From: an uncultured Chloroflexota bacterium
GTDB lineage: Bacteria; Chloroflexota; Anaerolineae; Anaerolineales; Anaerolineaceae
Direction of reading: 5' to 3'
Assembly: GCA_902791025.1 (NCBI GenBank)
Contig: CADATZ010000017.1
Coordinates: 24,400 to 88,399, forward strand
Length of the DNA stretch: 64,000 nucleotides
Positions 60,818 through 64,000 of this stretch are shown piece by piece; the first letter of the stretch is position 1; every line of letters starts with the position of its first letter. The position numbers were made by a program, and so were the translations under genes. Under the pieces are notes generated by a model, which was given only the letters and a program-made list of their open reading frames with translations, ran no database searches and was not told the DNA's origin.

Positions 60818-63184
60818 ATGGTCGATTGGATAATCATCACGGACGACAACACAGCAGTCCTCAAAGAAGCTGAACACATTCTCACCGAACCGGGCAGACG
60901 CATCACCACGCTGAACTCCGGTTCCGCCCTGGTAGACCAGATCATTGAAAACGGTCTCCCGGATCTGATCCTGCTGGACAGCGATATGCCCGGCATGGAC
61001 GGCTTCGAGACGGTGCAGCTGCTTCACAAACAACTCGGACCGGACAAAGAGATCCCCTTCATTTTCATGACCGACAAATATGATCCCGAAGTCGTAAAAA
61101 AAGGCGTCAGGCTCGGCACGCTGGATTTCATCAAAAAACCCTTTGAACCGGAGATCCTGAAAAGACGGGTCGATCAAAACGTCAGCATCCGGCACAAGAT
61201 CCGCAAATACGAACGGGATGCTGAAACTGACCTTCTCACCGGATTCCTGAACAAAGCAGCCTCCGACCGGAAAATCGCAAAACGCTGCAAAAACCAGGAC
61301 GGCATGCTCTGCGTACTGGACCTGGACTCCTTCAAATCCATCAATGATATCTTCGGCCACGACACCGGCGACCGCATCCTGATCCTCTTCGCGCGCCTCG
61401 TGAAGGAAACACTCAACTACGAGGCGGAATTCGGACGGATCGGCGGCGACGAGTTCATCCTCTTCGCCCGCAATATGACCACAGAAGACGAACTCTGCCA
61501 GTTCTCGGAAAAACTGAACGCCGTTTATCGCAGCGAGGCGAAAAACCTCACCGACGGGCGGATGCCGATCCCCATCGGTGTCTCCATCGGTGCTGTGAGC
61601 GTTCCCGAATATGGCAGGGATTACGAAAATCTCTTCCACCTGGCCGATCAGGCGCTCTATTTCGTCAAGCAGAATGGCAAGCACGGCTGCAAGCTCTTCA
61701 ATGCCTCCGACCCGGCCATCCGCGGACCGCACCGCTTCCTCGACCTGGAAACCATCACCGCCATTCTGGAGGAACGGGACGCCTCTCCCAACGCCATGTG
61801 GATGGGCAATGAAGTCTTCGGCAGCATCTACCGCTACATGGTCCGCTACATGGACCGCTACCACGGCATTGCCTACCGCGTGCTTTTCACCGTCAAAACG
61901 ACTGAGAACCTCACCGAACTGCAGAACGCGGAGATCATGATCCAGTTCCGCAAGATCATGCAGAATTCCCTGCGCAACTCCGACGTGATGATGGACTGCG
62001 GCGACAACCAGCTCTTCCTGCTGCTGCCGGAAGTCCAGGAATATGACATCCACCAGATCATCAACCGTCTGCTCCGAAACTGGAGTAATTCGGAATATTC
62101 TAAATTCACAAAAGTCACTTACGAAGCCGGTCAGGTCCATTCCCAGTTCCGCCCGGATATCGAACTGCACGGAGACCAATCCATCTGGGTGATCCTCGTC
62201 GATGATGATGAGACCAACCTGGAGATCGCCGCAGCCATCCTGCGCTCTCAGGGCATGCTCGTCTCCACCCTGAAATCCGGCAAGGAACTGATCGAGATGG
62301 CAAAGGACCACAAGCCGGACCTGATCCTGCTGGACCTTTATATGCCGGAAATGGACGGCTTTGAGACGCTGCGCCAGCTGCGCAGGGTCGTGGATCCCTA
62401 CAACGACATCCCGGTGATTTTCCTCACCGGCGATGATGACAGCCAAACGAAAGTCCGCTGCCTCAAGATGGGCGCGATGGACTTCATCAAAAAACCCTTT
62501 GTGCCGGAGGTGCTGATCCAGCGGGTCACGCACACCATCGAGCTGAAGCACCTGCAAAACAACCTCGCGGCGACAGTTCACCGCAAGACGAAGGAAAACG
62601 AGAACCTTTCCATGCACGTGGTCCACAGCCTCACGGAGGCCATCGACGCCAAGGACAAGTACACCAACAGCCATTCCACCCATGTGGCAGAATACGCCAA
62701 AGAGATCGCCCGCCGCTTTGGATACACGGAAACCCGGCAGGAGGAGATCTACATGATGGGCCTGCTGCACGATATCGGCAAGATCGGCATCCCGGACGCC
62801 ATCATCAACAAGCCGGGCAAGCTGACCGTGGAAGAATACGAGCTCATCAAGCGGCACCCGGTGGTCGGTTCGAAGATTCTGCAGAATATCGAGGAGATGC
62901 CGTCCCTTTCCATCGGTGCCCGCTGGCACCATGAGTGGTACAACGGGAACGGGTATCCCGATGGCCTGGCAGGGGAGGAAATTCCCGAGGAGGCGCGCAT
63001 CATCGCCATCGCGGATGCCTACGACGCCATGACCTCCAAACGCAGCTACCGCGACGCCCTCCCGCAGGATATCGTCCGCGGCGAGATCGCCAAGGGGATC
63101 GGCATCCAGTTCGACCCGAAATTCGCCGCCATCATGATCCAAATGATCGATGAGGACGAGGATTATAAGATGAGGGAGAAATAG
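60818..63184 (+). CDS. REC-GGDEF-(degenerate GGDEF)-REC-HD-GYP bifunctional c-di-GMP regulator
   Basis: A 788-residue cytoplasmic response regulator. REC1 (1-120, phospho-Asp54, Lys107), then a GGDEF domain with intact RIGGDEF (207-213), then a degenerate cyclase-like part (about 310-450, MMDCGDNQLFLLL). REC2 follows (about 455-575, phospho-Asp506), then an HD-GYP phosphodiesterase with LLHDIGKIGIPD (HD at 651-652), WHHEWYNGNGYPDGL and ADAYDAM. It can in principle both make and break c-di-GMP under control of two receivers. No histidine kinase is adjacent. The stop codon lies in the first unit of array H7. Confidence 0.9.
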   Translation: MVDWIIITDDNTAVLKEAEHILTEPGRRITTLNSGSALVDQIIENGLPDLILLDSDMPGMDGFETVQLLHKQLGPDKEIPFIFMTDKYDPEVVKKGVRLGTLDFIKKPFEPEILKRRVDQNVSIRHKIRKYERDAETDLLTGFLNKAASDRKIAKRCKNQDGMLCVLDLDSFKSINDIFGHDTGDRILILFARLVKETLNYEAEFGRIGGDEFILFARNMTTEDELCQFSEKLNAVYRSEAKNLTDGRMPIPIGVSIGAVSVPEYGRDYENLFHLADQALYFVKQNGKHGCKLFNASDPAIRGPHRFLDLETITAILEERDASPNAMWMGNEVFGSIYRYMVRYMDRYHGIAYRVLFTVKTTENLTELQNAEIMIQFRKIMQNSLRNSDVMMDCGDNQLFLLLPEVQEYDIHQIINRLLRNWSNSEYSKFTKVTYEAGQVHSQFRPDIELHGDQSIWVILVDDDETNLEIAAAILRSQGMLVSTLKSGKELIEMAKDHKPDLILLDLYMPEMDGFETLRQLRRVVDPYNDIPVIFLTGDDDSQTKVRCLKMGAMDFIKKPFVPEVLIQRVTHTIELKHLQNNLAATVHRKTKENENLSMHVVHSLTEAIDAKDKYTNSHSTHVAEYAKEIARRFGYTETRQEEIYMMGLLHDIGKIGIPDAIINKPGKLTVEEYELIKRHPVVGSKILQNIEEMPSLSIGARWHHEWYNGNGYPDGLAGEEIPEEARIIAIADAYDAMTSKRSYRDALPQDIVRGEIAKGIGIQFDPKFAAIMIQMIDEDEDYKMREK

Positions 63185-63238
63185 GCGGTTAGGAGTTAGG
63201 AGTTAGGGATTAGGGATTAGGGGGTAGCGGTTAGGGGT
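63182..63238. repeat. Heptamer array H7 after the HD-GYP gene
   Basis: TAGGCGG, TTAGGAG, TTAGGAG, TTAGGGA, TTAGGGA-type units start at the stop codon. G-rich on the plus strand. Confidence 0.8.
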
Positions 63239-63263
63239 TCAAGTAGTTACGGTTGCGCACCAG

Positions 63264-63565
63264 ACCATTTTCCCATTGCCGCGAAACCCGGAGCACATGG
63301 GGTCTGGCATCTTGTGTCGCGAAGCCGACACAAGCGTGCCTGTCCCCATGTGCGTCGATGAGCATGGGGCGACTACCGTGCCGGGGATTTGGTGCGGCGA
63401 AGTCTGGCGAAGCTTCTGCTCCGAATCGAATGCGCCTCGGAGTGGGGCTTGTATTGGCTTCGCGAGATAAGGCGACGCACATGGGGACAGGCACGCTTGT
63501 GCGGGCTGCACCGCACAAGTTGCCAGACCCCATGTGCTTCGGGCTGCGCCGCAACGGGAAAATGG
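63264..63565. repeat. Large inverted repeat built from two palindromic elements
   Basis: Left arm (63264-63358) starts CCATTTTCCC and includes a complete palindromic unit. Right arm (63471-63565) is its inverted copy ending GGGAAAATGG. About 110 bases of unrelated sequence lie between them. With the arrays on both sides it fills the 521-base gap between convergent genes. Short ORFs here are by-products of the repeat. Confidence 0.75.
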
Positions 63566-63627
63566 CCCGGTGCGTCGGCCGATGCATTTTTTAAACAGGA
63601 ATGCCCGCGAAGCGGGAATCCTTATCT

Positions 63628-63708
63628 TAACTCTGAACTCTAAACCCTTATCTCAGACCCCTGGCCCCTGAATCCTGACCACTGACCACTGGCCACTGAT
63701 CCTCCCTA
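63628..63708. repeat. Heptamer array H8 after the right-edge gene
   Basis: On the minus strand, from the TAG stop: GGATCAG, TGGCCAG, TGGTCAG (twice), GATTCAG, GGGCCAG, then GGTTTAG and AGTTCAG units. It faces H7 across the large inverted repeat. Confidence 0.8.
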
Positions 63709-64000
63709 ATTCACGATCTCCCCGATCACGCCGGTGGCGGTGACGAATGGGTTCTCGTAGGGGCTTTCCTTGTGGAAACAGCGCTCGTACCCGCAGCAGA
63801 GCTCATCACTGCCCAGCCACCGCATGCAGATATCATAGGTATGGAACAGCAGATATTCCTTCGTCCCGTCCTTATGCAATCGGTACGCGCCGATTTCATC
63901 CTCCGGCAGGGCATAGACCTTGATCCGCTCCGGTTCCGAAGTTCTCCCATCATTCCAGGTCACGTAGATATTGATCACATCCTTGAACGAAGCCTTATAG
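63706..64000 (-). CDS. Unknown protein, C-terminal part (runs off the right edge)
   Basis: The frame is open from the window edge (KASFKDVINIYVTWNDG...) to a TAG at 63706, so at least 97 residues belong to the protein and the true start may lie outside. The visible part contains several aromatic residues and the segment CMRWLGSDELCCGYERCFHKE, with four cysteines that could bind metal. I do not recognise the family. Confidence 0.6.
   Translation of the reverse strand, partial: YKASFKDVINIYVTWNDGRTSEPERIKVYALPEDEIGAYRLHKDGTKEYLLFHTYDICMRWLGSDELCCGYERCFHKESPYENPFVTATGVIGEIVN

Noticed and set aside
60797..63142. 781-residue minus-strand frame opposite the HD-GYP regulator
   Set aside because: Produced by GC-rich codon bias of the true plus-strand gene; no recognisable domains.
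63253..63594. Several 60-118-residue frames on both strands
   Set aside because: They are translations of the inverted palindromic repeats and recur wherever the element occurs.

Overview
This window looks like part of the chromosome of a strictly anaerobic, probably gut or rumen bacterium. The best guess is Chloroflexota, class Anaerolineae. The hints are a kinase-like protein ending in an NBR1-type Ig domain, tandem FemAB-like aminoacyltransferases, a flavodiiron protein with two rubredoxin domains, and many c-di-GMP proteins. This is inference from protein style; there is no rRNA or other marker. No tRNA, rRNA, CRISPR array, prophage or transposase gene was seen. About 50 genes or gene remnants lie on both strands in short operons.

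Layout. 1-3.6 kb: end of an NrdG-like radical-SAM gene, a membrane thiol-redox protein with two thioredoxin-like domains fused to a DsbD/CcdA-like core, and an orphan MBOAT acyltransferase. 3.7-9.5 kb (minus): ABC importer with a DUF3798-type binding protein, an ATPase, two permeases and a small membrane-anchored protein, behind a clear promoter and a palindromic operator. 9.5-13.2 kb (minus): a secreted SLH-like protein and the methionine pair metY-metAA. 13.4-20.9 kb (plus): heterodimeric ABC exporter, DUF4143 ATPase, CLC transporter, PAP2 phosphatase. 21-28 kb: GH13 enzyme, TlpA-like lipoprotein, FucO-like dehydrogenase, VanZ-like protein, GGDEF-EAL protein. 28.3-33.8 kb (minus): two FemAB-like transferases, a FlaA1/CapD-type dehydratase and an initiating sugar-phosphate transferase, which form an envelope-glycan block. 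34-45.6 kb: C39-like lipoprotein, fumarase, GT-C membrane proteins, kinase-like protein, a repeat protein, an amine-oxidase-like flavoprotein and a phosphoesterase. 45.7-53 kb: diguanylate cyclase with a secreted partner, Ser-rich zinc-ribbon protein, guanine deaminase, frameshifted MscS gene and a Phd/PIN toxin-antitoxin pair. 53.3-64 kb: flavodiiron protein, an AT-rich GT-C gene beside a decayed fragment of the same family, a GC-rich cassette (ATP-grasp, WbmS-like deacetylase, LpxD-like acyltransferase), and a REC-GGDEF-REC-HD-GYP regulator.

Two repeat systems dominate the intergenic DNA. The first is a set of degenerate heptamer arrays (TAGGAGA-, CACCTAA-, CAGTGGT-like). They often begin on the stop codon of the preceding gene, and a purine-rich half is commonly followed by a pyrimidine-rich half. 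The second is a family of nested-palindrome elements. Three copies are exactly 94 bp and bounded by TATTCAG and CTGAA(T/C)A, like non-autonomous MITEs; other copies are diverged, tandem or inverted. These repeats are the most unusual content of the window. The least explained protein systems are the ATP-grasp/WbmS/LpxD cassette and the DUF3798 importer.
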